The notes under the pieces were generated by a model that saw only the letters and a program-made list of their open reading frames with translations, searched no databases and was not told where the DNA came from. Shown in pieces: positions 39,601 through 50,800 of a stretch of 64,000 nucleotides of DNA (the stretch's first letter is position 1; every line of letters starts with the position of its first letter). Both the position numbers and the translations under genes were made by a program. Location of the stretch: contig NC_044571.1 in the NCBI RefSeq assembly GCF_901933205.1, positions 59,333,994-59,397,993 on the forward strand, in the 5' to 3' direction. Source of the DNA: Camarhynchus parvulus. Taxonomy: Eukaryota; Chordata; Aves; Passeriformes; Thraupidae.

Positions 39601-42600
39601 GTAAAGTGAGGATCTGATATCCTGTCACCAGCTGCCACCAGATGTGGTGATACTCTAGAGGGGAGTACACAATAATTAATCACACTCCCAGAAGTCAAAT
39701 TAGGCACCAAGAAAAAATGGTCCTTCTGACCCAAGAGAAAACCAGTCAAGTTCTAAAGTATGGCATTTTATTGTAATGTTGTCAAGGTAGCAATATGTGC
39801 TACAATACACAGAAAGCACTGCAAGTAATCTTGTTTTCTCAATCTAGGGAAAAATGCAGTTGAACAGAGTACAGTCCTTCCCCCTTCTACACACACTGGT
39901 AACATCCTCCACCAAAGCAAGTGAAAGCATATCTTTAAGAAGAAGACCCAGCAACTTTAAACACTCTCAGCAACTGCAAATCTACTACAATCCTTTACTG
40001 CCCTCATTGCTACTTATTAGTTCAAAGTACAACATGCCTAACTTCATCTCTCAGACACTGGATGGTCAAGTAAATATCACGTATTTTCCTTACACACATG
40101 TATGATATATACAGGCACCATATAGTTCCTCAGATGTACAATCTGCAATTGTGACACCTGCTCTCCAAACCCTGGATCACTTCGGTCCCCATGCTCTTAT
40201 TAATATTTCACATCCTTCCTCACGTGTGAGCGGCAAAACCAGACATGGAATTCCTGTGATCTTACTAATGCCACGTACTTTCCTACTTCTGTGCAATATT
40301 TATATTGCTGCACAGCCAAAGACCACACTTCAGTTGCAGAATTGCAATGAAAACCCCCGTTGAGCTGATCCTCTGCACAAATTCTTAAGCCTTCTTTCAA
40401 TAAATTACCAGTTTGAGGACAGTCCCCTATCGTGCTGGTGTACCCACAATCCTGGTTCCTTTGTATGTGGCTGCATGAAAAATGCCTTCTGATGGATGCT
40501 GATCATTTAAAAAAATTATTTTGAATATGGTATACTAGTAACTTGTTCCACACGTGCACAAACCTGCACATAATATGCTGGTAATGATGCGATATCATCA
40601 CAGAAGCTGTGAATATATTGATATTAACCAGCCTTACACCAAGATCCAGCCCCCAGGGAACCTCACAAGAAACAGCTGCACTCCCATAGAAGAAAGGCAC
40701 GCCTAAGTTCCTCTCTAAACTAAGAAAGATTTATGAAGCAACTTTGCCAATGTTTGTGGTATTTATTCCACAGTGACTCCATGGCACAATTGTTTTAAAC
40801 TCACATTTCACTACAGACTTAATAGATATATCAGGGACACAATATAGGGTGAGTCTGCTACAATAGAGCAGTTGATGAATAGCTTAGGAATTTGGGAGAT
40901 GTGGGTTTTTTACAATTCAAAATGCTGGGAAGCTATTTGCTTTAGTTCTACTGTAAACTGGTTTTTAACAATCGTTAAGTCATTTTGAAGTACTCAGAGC
41001 GAGTAAGCCCTGGCTTGTCATTTATTTCAGAGGCTCCATTTTAAAGTTTTCAATTTTTCAGCCAGGAAAACAATGAATAATGTGAGTAAGGAAAATCATT
41101 CATAGCATTAACCAAAGATGTTTAGGCTTCTTTCTCTAGTAAGGAACAAAAAAAAAAAAAACAAACTAAAAACAACAAACTAAAAGAACAGTTAGTAGAC
41201 CATGTAACCAGTCAAATAACATTGTAATTCAGCAGCATATTTCCATGTACATAAACATATACACAGAATTGGTGAAGCTTGTAGCATTGCCTATTAGGCA
41301 GCTGCTGAACATTTCCAATCCAAGATGCTGCTTCCAGCTGCTTGTAACTTGGCCAGACTTTGACTGCTTGGGTTGAAATTTTCCAAGTTGAATGTCTGCC
41401 TCAGGCTGAATTCTCTTCCATGTGCTGTAGAAGTTACCTCTGAGTGAGGGGTGCAGAAAGAGGCAGACTGGGATTAGAAGAACTCAGCCAAAATACTTGA
41501 GCTGTTTTCAGAACAAAACCAGGGAAAATGCTTACTCCCAATGGCAATACATGTCTGGAAACTTGGAAGGCTTTAATGCTCTTCCATCTCCTGATGACAG
41601 ATCTGAATGAGTGGTGGAGTTCTTTTGGAGGTCCCCCTTTTGCTGCCCCCATGAAAAGTCCACCTGCATTTGGTCAAATGTCCAAAACCAGACTGCACTG
41701 TGTGCATTTTCAGTAGGTGTTTGCTAGGCCATATCCACATTCTTCTCAGTTCCTCATGGTGATCAGACAACACAAGCAATTATGAGCAAGTACAGCAACA
41801 CAGACCACAGCCATGACCCAATGCCACTGGTTACCCTCAGTGGGGGGCTCTGACAGCAGAGTCCCAGGTGTTACCTTACAAATCCGCCTGATGAAGGACA
41901 GTGAACAAATATGCTACCCCAGGCTGCCTATCTGCTTTTTGGCGCCTTTCCTAAGGGAAAGAAAATCTAGGAAATTACTTACAAAATGCAGTATTAAAAG
42001 CATGGTAGCAAAGCAGATTTTGGAAATTATTAGAACTAAGTGGTCTACCTTAACAAAAAATGTCTCCTAGTGCTCATGTGCATCAATCTCTAATTAGATA
42101 AATCTGTATTTGCAGCTGACCTGGCCACATTTTTTCCCACTGAAGCTTTGCTAAAATTAACACACAAACTCCTCTTTTTGCCCTTGTTCTCTAGAGCATC
42201 ATAAAACACTTTCAAATCACAGAGGAAATTATTTCTTTTCTCTTAGGTTCTTATATGCTTCTCATCACTACAGTAATCTGTGAGATAAATGATACTGTTA
42301 TCCACATATTTTTAATACAGGAAACTAAGATATATTAAAGCAAAAAACTATGGACACTGAGTCAGCAAAACTTACACTCAAGGCTTGTATTTCTAACATG
42401 CTTAGACCTGCAAAACATCTTCTGTACACAGAGACCAAACAGACACTCATTTATGTTCCAGATGGTTAAGTTTAGCATAACTGCAAAGCAGATCCCAGGG
42501 ACTCAGGCCAGGCTCCCAGAAAACCCAACAGACCACGGGCAAAAACCTTTATGTTTATGTGGAAATCAACGGCAAAGGAAATCAAGCTGCAAAATCCGAT

Positions 42601-44584
42601 TCTCCAGCTGTCTCAGCTCCGAAGCTGCCTCTCCCTGTGCCTACAGTTGTTTGCCCCATTCACGTCTCCTCACTGCTGCCCAGCAGCAGTGTAGAGAGCT
42701 GTAGAGGTGTAGAGCTGCTACACCTTGGGGGACGCATGTCGCGTCCCGAGCTGGCCGGGAAGGATGGTGGCACATCCTGTCACACCATCCTCGGGCACAT
42801 GTCCGAGGCGGGCAGGTGAGCCCGGCATCCTGAGCGCTTGGCTTCCCAAACTTACCGGCGGGGTAGGGCTGGGCACAGGGGAGAGGTGGTAAATGTATAG
42901 AATATATAGAGATCAGCGACATCCACTGGGTGGCAGACATGTTTCACGGGATCCAGACCCAGTGCGTACACAGAGGTACACAAAACGAAAGCTCCTAAAT
43001 ACTGGGCATTCCCCCTGTCTCAGAAGCAGCAATTGAACGGACACGGTAAAAAAAAAAAAATTAAAATCCCACAGAGGGAAGTTAACGTATTCTGCCTTGA
43101 TTTTAACACCAGCTTCTTGTCCGTGGTGCTGAGGCATCGGAATTGCCCTGGCACTCGGGGGTTAGAGCTGTGCAGACACACAGTGTCCCGCGTCCCTCCT
43201 GGAGCTGGCTGCCCTCACTCGAGGTAGCCCGGACCTAGTAAGAGTCTTCAGAGTCTCTGTGCACTAATTAATGACCAATGCCTACTGAGGTAAAGCCTTT
43301 AAACTCTTCCCCAACTTAACAAACTCAAGGGAGAAGGAATTTTTTTGGACTAACAGCTGTAAATGAGTCCATGTGTGTAAGTAGCTAAACTTTAAAGTTG
43401 AAAGAAACATAAAAAGCCGGTATTGTCCATGAATTTCCACTTAGCATTTAAGCAGAATAATTTCAAAAGTTGGTTAGATGGAGAAGATGCCATCAACCAA
43501 ATTTCAACCCAGGGCGTATATTTATAGCCATGTTGTGAACTACATAAAAAGTACACTTATAATGGAAATGCTGACAAATGCAAAACTCCTGCAGCTAGCT
43601 ATGACAGTTTGACCACAAGCCCTCCTTGTGAGGGGAAAAGGCAACCTCCCCACCTTCTTTCTCAGGCAGCTCGACAGCGAGCTGGGCCAGGGGGTGCTCG
43701 GTACAGGTACCACCGCCCTGTCCCTGTGGGATGGATCGAGGCAACTCTTACTCCCCGTATTTCCCACATGTTGAATGAGCCACCCCCTGTTTTTGCCATA
43801 AACAACCGGAGGGCCTCTTACAGCCATGACTCACTCCGCAGGCTTCTCCTCCACCCCTGTGCGTGACTGTAGCAAACAGGCTGCCAGCTGCAGCCGGTGA
43901 ATTAACACGACTTTTTTCGCAGAACCGTGGGGAGATCAGTCACACAGGGCAGGGCGGAGGGGGAGAGAGGGGGGGTGCGGGTGTGCTGTGGAACACCAGC
44001 CCGGGGTGAGTTTTATTTGTGGGGGAAGCAGCGGAGGAGAAGATCCGTGGCCAATGTGCCGGGGACGCCCGAGCGCGACCGTGTCCTCCCCGTCCCCCCC
44101 GCCCCGGGCCGGCGCCGGCCCCTGCCCCCCCTCTCCTGCCCCACGACGGCGGGCGGCCGGGAGGGAGGCAGGCAGGGGCAGAGGGAGGGCACGGCGGTGG
44201 TGCAGTGGTGCATGGGGAGAGGGAGGAGGTGAAGCTGGTACGCAGCAGGAGCCCTCCCGACACACGCGCCGCCGAACTCCCAGAAAGTTGGCAGCGGCGC
44301 CCGGCGGGACGGGGCTCCGCTGGCCGCCGCCCCAGGGCGCGCTCCGCCGCCCGGCCGGGGCCCGCTGCCTCCCCGGCCCCTTCGCACCCTATCACCGCCC
44401 TTCTCCCCACACCTTTCATCTCCCATGGGTGCCGCGGGGCAGGGACTGCCTGGCACGGGGCGCTGCCGGCAGTGGGGCTCGAACCCGTGGTCCGCGGTGT
44501 CTTTCCCCACCGTAGGGGAGGCGGCTGAGCCTCCTGGTGCCCCCGAGCGCGGGACGCGGGCGGCGGGCGGCGGGCGGTACTCAC

Positions 44585-44760
44585 CGAGCGGCCGCGGCTC
44601 CTTCTCCCGGTCCGGGCGGCTCCCGCTGAGCGCTCGCCTCCTCAGGGGCGCGGGAGGAGGAGCGGCTGAGGGCAGGAGGTGGAGAAGGGCGCCGGGGAGG
44701 AGAGCGCTGGTTGAGCCCTCCCGGCTGCCGTCGCCGCGCTCCCTCCCTCTGCCGGCGCCG
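44585..44760 (-). other. ELF1: Candidate untranslated first exon of the divergent gene (ELF1 distal exon)
   Basis: On the minus strand the sequence reads ggccgctcg then gtgagtacc, a full-match splice donor at 44584-44579. The exon lies just opposite the WBP4 5' UTR; its 5' end is unknown and 44760 is only an estimate limited by the WBP4 start. No start codon is assigned. The gene name is an inference from conserved gene order (ELF1 next to WBP4, divergent); the sequence itself shows only a GC-rich exon candidate with a donor. Confidence 0.5.
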
Positions 44761-44837
44761 CCCCATCGCAGCCCAGCGGCGCGGCGAGCGGAGGGGAGCG
44801 CAGGGCAGCGGCGCGGCGAGCTGCCGGGGGAGCGGCG

Positions 44838-44839
44838 AT
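44838..44839 (+). CDS. WBP4: WBP4 coding exon 1 (AT of the start codon)
   Basis: Exon 1 contributes only the A and T of the initiator codon. The sequence reads gcggcgat then a consensus donor gtgagt at 44840. Exon 2 begins GGCCGATTAC, so splicing produces ATG GCC GAT TAC, the expected MADY start of the family. The rest of exon 1 is GC-rich 5' UTR inside the CpG island, with an undetermined transcription start probably within about 100-200 bases upstream. No other in-frame ATG exists before exon 4, so this split ATG is the only start that preserves the zinc finger. Confidence 0.87.
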
Positions 44840-47800
44840 GTGAGTGCCGGGGGCCGGGAGGGAGCGGGCACAGCCCCCCGCCCTGCGAGCCGGGCTCGGG
44901 CAGGGCTGGTGGCGTGTAGTGCGGGGGCCGGGCCGGGGCCACGCAGGCCGTGGGGAGGTCGGGGCCGAGGGGCTGCGGCCGCGCCCCGGCTGTGGCCGGC
45001 GACCCCCGGCCCGCTGAGTGAGGTGTTTCACTGTCGCTCCGGTCCCTCTGCTCCCGTCCGGCCTGCCGCTCTCTTCAGGTTGTTTGGTTCTGCTGCGCTG
45101 TCTTGCTCTTATCGCCCCAGCACAGGCCGGGCAGCTTCGCCTCCCGCCGGCGGGGCACTCGGCGTCCCTCAGAGCGGGCCGGGAGGGCTGCGAGGGATGG
45201 GGACCGTGTCTCCTCGCCCTGCACCCCCTCTCTGTACCCTTTCTCACCCCCGCTCTCTCTCTTCCTCCCTCTCCCCTGCACTCCCTCCTGCCACTCTCTC
45301 CATCCCCCGGCCTCCCTCCCCCCTCCCTGTCCCAGGTCCCCCCACCCTTTGCCGCCTTTGGTTCTGGGCGAGGCGTGAGGAAGAAAATTGTCTGTGCCTT
45401 GGTTTTACCGGGGCATCGCTACCTGCTTGAAGCCTTTAATTAGGAAATTTGTGTAAATACCTGACCACGTTTTGGGGAGGGGGATGTGTAAAAATCGAAG
45501 TTTCTGTCTTTATTAGGTGAGAATGGCATATAGAACGGTATGTCTATCTGCTTATTGTTTCTGTTACTTTTCAAAATATCCCAACTTCCCTGCTGAAGAG
45601 AAGACTCTTGACCTGGTCAAAAATTTCTCTAGAGGTCTGTCTGTGGGGCAGTACTTGATGGTGAGCTGTGTGAGCCTGCTTTGCAGACTGGTGCTAGGTA
45701 CAGCAGTGTTCTTAATTTTAGTTATTGCTAAAATTATACCTGAACAGATTCTTGACCCAGTTTATGTTGCTGTTTTTTTCCTCTCTTCTAATTCTTATCA
45801 CATTCTTCCTGACATAGCCCATATCCTTCTTCTGCATCTACAGCAGCAGACCTCTGCTCTCAGGAGATATCCCTGACTTGAGATATTTAACTTTTGAAAG
45901 CTGACTCAGACAGTTCATTTTAGGTTCCCTGTGTAAAGATGAAATACACACCTAAGGAGTTCAACATGCTTCTCAAATGTCTCTTTCAGATACAAAGAGT
46001 GCTGGTTTTGAGATGACAGTTTCCATCTATTGACAGGGAGAAGTGAGACAACTCTACCTCACTATTTAGACAACTGAAGTTAGAGGAGATGACCCAGAGA
46101 ACTGCAGCTCCATACATGCAGAAGGCTGCCTTCCCTGATATCTTTGTGCATTCTTGTATGTTAAAAGTGTTTGTGGCACTGGAAGTGGTTGAGTCACCAT
46201 CCCTGGAGGTAGCTAAAAGACACATAGATGTGTCTCTTAGGGACGTGGTTTAGTGGTGGATTTCGCAGTGCTGGGCTAAGGGTTGGACTCAATGAGCTTA
46301 AAGATCTTTTCCAACCTAAATGATTCTGTGATTCTGTAATTTACAATTTTGAAAAGAGGTCTGGCAAAGCAGATTCATGCAAATACAGGTCAGGCTGAGC
46401 AGCCTCTGCAGCCTCTGTTTTCCATTGGATATTGTAATTTGTATCTAGTTCACAAGGGGCTAATATAATGATAAAAAGAAGCAGACATTTGAGTTGTGAA
46501 TTAGAATTTACTGAGGGCTTGCAAAAAATATATTTGACTTGAGGGCCAGAAGAGCAAAGCCCTTCAGAGAACTACTTTTCTCATGTGGATGAAACTCTCA
46601 TCTGGCTCTACTCTGTAGGAGCCCACATATAACCATATATTGTGTGGTCTGTTAGAAAGCCAGCGAGCTGGGGCTAGGCAGGACAGTCACTCAGAGTCAG
46701 GGATAGTCTTTTCCTTACCTTATTTTTAAATCCCTTAAAACCCCCCAGAAGTTAAGGGTATTTAACTAAGAGTATTTAGGGTACAGTTAGTAAACTATGA
46801 ATGAACAGAGTTGCTATGAATTACTGGGGAGTGTGAGTCATTAGGGGCCATGGCACTGGGACCTACTTCACAGTTCAAGAAAATGTTTTTGATCTTCTTC
46901 TCTGCCAATCTTAGCATTGCCATTTTAGATCTCACCAGTACTGGGATATTTGAATTAGAATTAGCTGTTCTGGAACAGCTTCCCATGTGGAGGAGGGTCT
47001 GTTGTGAAATACATGGATTTTTTTTTCTTTTGTTTTTTTCTACTTCTTTCTGTTACTTTTGTTCAGAAGTATGCAGTATTTCAAATAGTGTTCAGAAATA
47101 ATAACAGATTCTGTCCTTTTGACTGGCTGTTATAGAACAGCTGCAATATCTACCCTGAATGAATTTGCTTGTGTACTCAAGAACTTGAATCTTACTCACA
47201 CACATGACGATGCACATAGCAGCCCTTTAGTGCTCAAACTTGCAGAAAGCTGTAAGATGTTACATTCTTGTAAAGTGTTTGGAAGTTGTAGATAGTCAAA
47301 TCAAAGAAGACTGCTGAGCCCATGTATTCTGTTTTTTATCCCTGAGGGCTTCTGATTTGGACAGACACATCCCTGATACAAACCCCCTGCATCCCTGCCA
47401 GATTTCAAGTCAGATATTTTAAACAGAGCTATTCAAAGCAAATGCTTCCAGATTTTGTTGGTACAATAAAATTCTTTTTCATTGTGTTCAGAACCACTTA
47501 AACCAGTTGTTTCTCTTCCCCTCTTGATTTCAGTACATGATAGAAACAAAATCCTCAAGCCCAATCTCCACGTGAAGTTTGGCAAAGCTGTCTCAGCCCG
47601 AGATAGCTACTTTATGAGGGTTTGTAAGCTTCACTGTGTAGGGAAAGCTGTTTGCACCACCTGTTGAAACATTACTGGTACAGTAACTTGTGAGGAGAAG
47701 CAGCCTGCAGGTTGAGAGTTCAGAGCCCTGGATTCTAGTACGTGAGTTACTCTGCAGGTTACTTCTGAACCTGTCCTTTTTGCATACTCCCAAACACTGC

Positions 47801-50800
47801 ACTGGGATGTGTAACCTGCTCACTGCAGCATGGGCCGTGTGATTCTCCTGGCTCAAGAAATGCGTTGTGCAGAGTATAAATACCTGAGTTTCAGTGCTTT
47901 CTCTCTGAGTTTCATCATTTCCATACCTTTTTGGAATGGCAAATAACAGGCATTGTACATGCAGAGTTGCTACTTGTTCTTTCTTGTCTTCTTGTTCACT
48001 CTGATGTTTTAAATTAGTTTCAGAAATCTGAAAATATTTTTAACATTGATCAATTTCCAGTCTGCTGTTTGCAGCCAAGAGTTTGTCATCTCATGAGTTG
48101 CAAAAAATCAGCTTGATAGTAATTTCCTCCTTTTCCTTCCTTTTCCTTTAGCCCCCTAAAATGTTGTACATTCTTTTTCTGAGTGGTATGACCAGTAAAA
48201 GTTGAAAGAAGATCACTGTTCTTGGGGAGACACTAATTGGTTGTGAATTTCCAAGTCTGGTTGGGTCTACAGCAGTTTGCCCAGAGGTTGCCCAGTACCC
48301 ATCTGTATTGGTGCTGCCCTGTTCCCTGGTAGCAGGCTACCAAATCAACTTGCTCAGCCAGCTCAGGAAAGTTGGGCTCCAAAGAGACTTGGTCCAGAAC
48401 CCTTCTTGCTGAATTAGAGCTTTGCAAAACTGGCACCTCTCTCTGGGTCTGTATAAGCAAGCTCCCTTTTTGGGAGACACATGGCAAAATGTGTGCAGTG
48501 CTAAACCTGAACCCTGCAAACATGGACAATGCAGTCATAATGTGCTCTAGACTGTCTCTTTGTTTTACTAAAAGGAAGAAAGGGAGTTGTACTGGTGCTG
48601 GCCAGCTGGCCGGCTTTCTAGTCCTTAGGAGACTGGCCCAGCTGTAGAGCTGAAAACAAGAATCAACCTTAACTTCTGGCAGAAGACAAGGAGTCTTAAA
48701 AGCTATACTATTTTGACTTCAATGGCTTTATAAAATAGCTATTTCCCATTATTTGTACACAATTATTCAAGAATAAAAAAACCTTTGTACTACTTCACTC
48801 TCAAGCCTGTATTTGTCAAATTGATAAAACAATCACAGACTTAAAAAATTGTCATGGATCTGAATTGTGACTGGAGTCCATGAGGCACCTCAATAAAGTG
48901 GGATTTCACTTCAGTTGCTGCTCCTTTCCAAGTATTCCACTTTGGTTTGCTCTCATTGCAGCACTACTGGAACTTTGCAGGTTCTGCTGTTGTTACAGTG
49001 GCAGGCATTATTCGATGGACATTTCAGCTGAGCTTGCTCTTTTTTTTTTCCAGTGGCGTGAACTCAAGTAGAAAATCTTTAAGAGAATTATTTGGTATGA
49101 AAGATTCGTGCTCATAAGCCACAGAATTGAGATCATAACACGATTAATTTCATTAATCATGAAGTGCAGGATTTAAGGTTCTTAGGATAGCTGTGCACAC
49201 TACCATTTACATTTATTTTATATGTAACAGTAGAGAGAGAGGTTTTTATGAAAACCAATAGGAGATGAAACTAAAAGACTTGTATCAAGATGTGGATTTG
49301 TACTGAAGCCACAGGTGTGCCCTCAGGTTCTCCAGAGTGATTACTCTATGTATTGCTGCAGTGGTTTGCAACAGATGTGGTGGCCAGCAGCATTTAGGAA
49401 AGAAATCGGTGTAAAATAGAGCTGTGAAAATACGGCTTGTCAAATTCTCAGGTCTTGACTTGTGGTGAGTGCAGCTGTGCAGTCTTAATTTTAGCACTCA
49501 CATTTGATTCTGTTGAAGAGAAAGAGCCTCCTGTCTTAGGTTAAACTTGGAAGAAGGCAGAGGTTCTTGCACATCCAAAACATGCAGTGAGGCTTTTTTT
49601 AGATTATGTTTTCTGTCAAAATTGGTCCATTGCTGTAGGAAGTTTAACCCTGCATTTAGCTGGAAATTTATTATAGATGATGTCAAAGGGTTTAGAGACA
49701 ATTTATAGCTCAAGCAGGAAAAGGGATCTTGAGGTATTTCTGAGCTTTGAATTTTTCCCTCCCACTCAGCTGGTTTTCCAGCCAGAGCATTAGATTTCTT
49801 GGGCTTTGCCCCAGTATGTTTGGGTACAAGTCTCAAAAAACCCCTTTTAATTAAATGTGTGACTAAGTAATCACACAGTTCTAAAGTACACCATTTAGGG
49901 ATGAGCGGATTTCTGTTTAAATCAGGGAAAGCGCAGCTGCTTCTTTCTAGATTTCCAGGAAATTGCTTGAAAAGCTGTGCATTGCTAATCATGCTATTGC
50001 TTATAGGTTGATATATTTTTGCAGAGTACATCCTTTGTACTTAGACTTTCAAATAATCATAGCCTCTTGGCAATGGTATTTTTATGTGAAACACTGGTGA
50101 CGAAAGTGTGTTTTGATACCTGCTTCAATTGTAGGAGTTGAGTTGATCAGGTCTGTTTCTGTAATTAAAGAACTGCTCACACATATCATAAGGATTGCGG
50201 GTGCTATTGTTGTGCATGGAAGAAGGTTTGGTTTTATTGAGTATCAGGAAGTATTGTCCTTGTACTTTGTATAGTAGTCTGCAGACAAAAGGCCAAGATT
50301 CAATTTTTCTGATGTTATCAGTGTAATTGTGAATATTTTTTTTAATTTTGCCCCTCATTCTTTGTCATTTTAACTTGAAAATATAGAAGTCTATTGTTCA
50401 AATGTGTTCTGGTGAACCAAAGCACTGTGTCTGTTGCTGCAAGCCATTGAGAAATAGAATTACTTATACATAAGTCTCATCTGGCATTAGAAAGCAGTTT
50501 TTGATGAAAAAACAGAGATTGGAGATTGTTGGTTTTATTATTAAATACTTCAATATACTAACTTTTCAGCTCTGAAGAGTTTTCCCCAAGTTTCCTTGCC
50601 TATCAGAAATTCCTACTTTTTTACACTGAAACATCCAAGCAATTTACTGCTGTGTCTGTGACCCCACAGGTCAGAATCTGGTCCGGGATTCACTCCCCAC
50701 AGTAGCTCAGCGTTGTCCAGAACTGCACCTTTGTGTTGCTGAGTTCACTGTGCACAGTATCCAGCATTTTTATGAAAAACAGTGCAAGTTGCACTTTTCT

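Larger units (their letters stand above)
23111..43914. other. Non-coding, probable intron between the two CpG-island promoters
   Basis: About 20.8 kb of AT-rich sequence with no recognisable exon of a known family on either strand. It holds CR1 pieces at 32.4-32.8 and 33.5-33.6 kb, an LTR-like element, a CCTT repeat and a 35-bp duplication, listed separately. CpG frequency rises from about 42.6 kb as the WBP4 island is approached. If the distal minus-strand exon is real, this is its first intron. Confidence 0.55.
43915..45100. promoter_or_regulatory. CpG island, probable bidirectional WBP4/ELF1 promoter
   Basis: The base composition changes sharply from AT-rich to very GC-rich with dense CpG from about 43.9 kb, peaking at 44.05-45.0 kb. 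On the plus strand it holds the WBP4 start and donor (44838-44845). On the minus strand it holds a consensus donor, gtgagt, seen as actcac at 44579-44584. No TATA box is apparent, which is usual for CpG-island promoters. In mammals ELF1 and WBP4 start head to head from one island, so divergent transcription is inferred here. Confidence 0.85.

Noticed and set aside
1..43914. Search for ELF1 ETS-domain or N-terminal coding exons on the minus strand
   Set aside because: None seen; the ETS signature (LWEFLLALL and RALRYYY segments) is absent. Coding exons of ELF1 are presumed outside the window.
44440..44530. A tRNA-like string ggctcgaaccc in the CpG island
   Set aside because: The flanks do not form acceptor, D or anticodon stems on either strand, and no A-box is present. 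It is a chance match in GC-rich sequence.
43927..45430. Many long frames of 100-309 codons on both strands
   Set aside because: These are stop-poor frames caused by very high GC content around the promoter. They overlap each other in several frames and are rich in Pro, Arg, Gly and Ala with no domain.
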